From JBNNGK01 sp050268245 (GTDB taxonomy: Bacteria; Pseudomonadota; Gammaproteobacteria; Enterobacterales; Enterobacteriaceae), in assembly GCF_050268245.1 (NCBI RefSeq), contig NZ_JBNNGK010000005.1, positions 186,001 through 250,000 of the forward strand: a stretch of DNA of 64,000 nt, written 5' to 3'. Position 1 is the stretch's first letter; every line of letters starts with the position of its first letter. Shown here one piece after another: positions 62,638 through 64,000 of the stretch. A program made the translations under genes and the position numbers. The notes under the pieces are model-generated. The model did no database searches. It was not told the origin of the DNA and saw only the letters and a program-made list of their open reading frames with translations.

Positions 62638-64000
62638 TTACTCCACGTTGACAGGTTTAACGCCAGCAGAAAGCAGGGCGGTTTCAAACTTGTCTAAGAA
62701 GATATGTAGCTCTTCATTGGTGATCAGCAAAGATGGCAGCAGGCGCAGTACGCAACCATGACGGCCTCCGCGCTCGAGAATGAGACCGGCTTCAAAGCAT
62801 TTTTTCTGCAATAGCGCGGAAAGTTCACCGTCTGCAGGATAGCAGCCCATGTGATCCTGAGCCCCATGAGGATTTACAATCTCAATACCGATCATCAACC
62901 CCAGACCACGTACATGGCCAATCACCGGATAGCGCTGTTGTAAATTGGCGAGTTGATTTTTCAACCATTCGCCTTGTGACGCCACTTTATCCGCAATTTG
63001 GTACTGTTTAAGATACTGCAAGGTGGTCAGGCCGGTAGCCATCGCCAATTGATTACCACGGAAAGTACCTGTGTGATGGCCGGGTTCCCACGCGTCAAAT
63101 TGCTTTTTGATGCCCAATACCGCTAATGGCAAACCACCACCAACCGCTTTGGACATCACAATAATATCCGGCTCAATACCCGCGTGTTCAAAGGCAAACA
63201 GTTTACCCGTTCGGGCAAAACCAGCCTGAACTTCATCAATGATCAGTAAAATCCCGTGCTCTTGAGTCACCTTACGAATGCGTTGTAGCCATTCTGCCGG
63301 CGCAGGGTTAACGCCCCCTTCACCTTGAACCGCTTCAAGAATGACCGCAGCAGGCTTGCGAACGCCGCTTTCAACATCATTAATCAGATTTTCAAAGTAA
63401 TAGGTCAACGCTTTTACACCGGCTTCGCCACCGATACCCAGCGGGCAGCGATACTGATGAGGATAGGGCATAAATTGCACTTCCGGCATGATACCGTTGA
63501 TGGCGTCTTTAGGGGACAGATTCCCCGTGACTGCCAGTGCGCCATGCGTCATGCCGTGGTAACCACCGGAGAAACTGATTACGCCAGTGCGACCCGTGTG
63601 TTTTTTTGCCAGTTTGAGCGCGGCCTCAACCGCATCTGCGCCGGATGGGCCGCAGAACTGCAGGCAATATTCTTTGCCTTGACCAGGTAACAGAGACAAC
63701 AGGTAATCAGAGAAGCGATCTTTAAGTGGAGTGGTCAGATCAAGAGTATGTAACGGCAAGCCGCTAGTAATGACATTTTGGATGCTTTTTATGACGTCAG
63801 GATGATTGTGACCCAACGCGAGCGTGCCTGCACCAGCAAGACAGTCAAGGTATTGATTATTCTCAACATCGGAGATCCAAACACCTTGCGCTTTTGCAAT
63901 GGCTAATGGCAACTTTCGCGGGTAACTTCTTACGTTTGATTCAAATTCAGCTTGTCTTGCCAAATAGGTTTCATTGCTTTCGTTTAATGTATCTGCACCT
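62638..64000 (-). CDS. dat: Diaminobutyrate-2-oxoglutarate transaminase, 5' end outside window
   Basis: Class III PLP aminotransferase that makes L-2,4-diaminobutyrate from aspartate semialdehyde with glutamate as amino donor. SNVRSYPRKLPLAIAKAQG, CGPSGADAVEAALKLA, LIIDEVQAGFARTG and the PLP-lysine in VMSKAVGGGLPLAV are seen. The frame continues open to base 64000 (ending inward as GADTLNESNETYLARQ), so the TTG at 63963 is not the start and a few N-terminal residues lie outside. Confidence 0.92.
   Translation of the reverse strand, partial: GADTLNESNETYLARQAEFESNVRSYPRKLPLAIAKAQGVWISDVENNQYLDCLAGAGTLALGHNHPDVIKSIQNVITSGLPLHTLDLTTPLKDRFSDYLLSLLPGQGKEYCLQFCGPSGADAVEAALKLAKKHTGRTGVISFSGGYHGMTHGALAVTGNLSPKDAINGIMPEVQFMPYPHQYRCPLGIGGEAGVKALTYYFENLINDVESGVRKPAAVILEAVQGEGGVNPAPAEWLQRIRKVTQEHGILLIIDEVQAGFARTGKLFAFEHAGIEPDIIVMSKAVGGGLPLAVLGIKKQFDAWEPGHHTGTFRGNQLAMATGLTTLQYLKQYQIADKVASQGEWLKNQLANLQQRYPVIGHVRGLGLMIGIEIVNPHGAQDHMGCYPADGELSALLQKKCFEAGLILERGGRHGCVLRLLPSLLITNEELHIFLDKFETALLSAGVKPVNVE

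Noticed and set aside
1..64000. Insertion sequences, prophage, CRISPR arrays, tRNA or rRNA genes
   Set aside because: None could be recognised by eye; short or diverged examples might be missed without a search.

Overview
The window looks like a chromosomal segment of an enterobacterium, most probably in or near Yersiniaceae (Serratia-like; this is my guess from gene content and protein similarity, not a computed classification). Pointers are a Dcp-type peptidase, HpxO, DsdA, SrfB/SrfC, a complete pqqABCDEF operon next to a 796-residue Gcd, an MgtS homologue and dat/ddc. No rRNA, tRNA, CRISPR array, transposase or phage gene was seen.

Layout. 1-17.3 kb: accessory metabolism. A frameshifted dcp (cut by the window edge), hpxO, a divergent three-gene periplasmic molybdopterin dehydrogenase with cytochrome c, an ArsR/SRPBCC pair with two palindromic operators, a solute-binding-like protein without a signal peptide, dsdA, a nitroreductase, and srfC-srfB. 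SrfB and the facing diguanylate cyclase gene both lack their 5' ends at one shared point near 15.36 kb, as expected after a deletion. 17.8-34.6 kb: a single-strand, tightly overlapping 17-gene cluster that is the most notable part. It encodes its own phosphopantetheinyl transferase, ACP, acyltransferase, ketoreductase, dehydratase and FabL-type enoyl reductase. It also has an active ketosynthase fused to a cysteine-less chain-length-factor-like domain, two more decayed ketosynthase-like proteins, and a folate-dependent GcvT-like protein. Mixed among these is an envelope module: a LolD-like ATPase, a LolC/E-like permease, a LolA-like protein, an outer-membrane barrel, two secreted proteins and a polytopic membrane protein. 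I read it as a dedicated type II fatty-acid/polyketide factory whose lipid product is moved to the outer membrane; the product is unknown to me.

34.7-44.6 kb: an amine-oxidase-like flavoprotein, an aldehyde dehydrogenase, a DJ-1/PfpI protein, a drug/metabolite exporter, small membrane proteins including an MgtS homologue preceded by a 12-codon leader ORF, and an AldB-type aldehyde dehydrogenase with a sigma-54 promoter divergent from an AcoR-like activator. 44.6-53.8 kb: pqqA-F, a membrane-dipeptidase-family gene and gcd, all on the minus strand, giving cofactor and apoenzyme for periplasmic glucose oxidation side by side. 54.9-58.2 kb: a methylmalonyl-CoA mutase gene followed 7 bp later by a KAS III/FabH-like gene, which looks like a small acyl-building operon. 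58.2-64 kb: a LysR regulator and divergent SDR, a Fur-box-controlled iron-complex binding protein, and ddc-dat for 1,3-diaminopropane synthesis, with dat running off the end of the window.

Start codons were moved inward where a Shine-Dalgarno sequence, a 4-bp ATGA overlap or family alignment favoured it. All functional calls are from reading motifs and remembered family sequences; no search was run.
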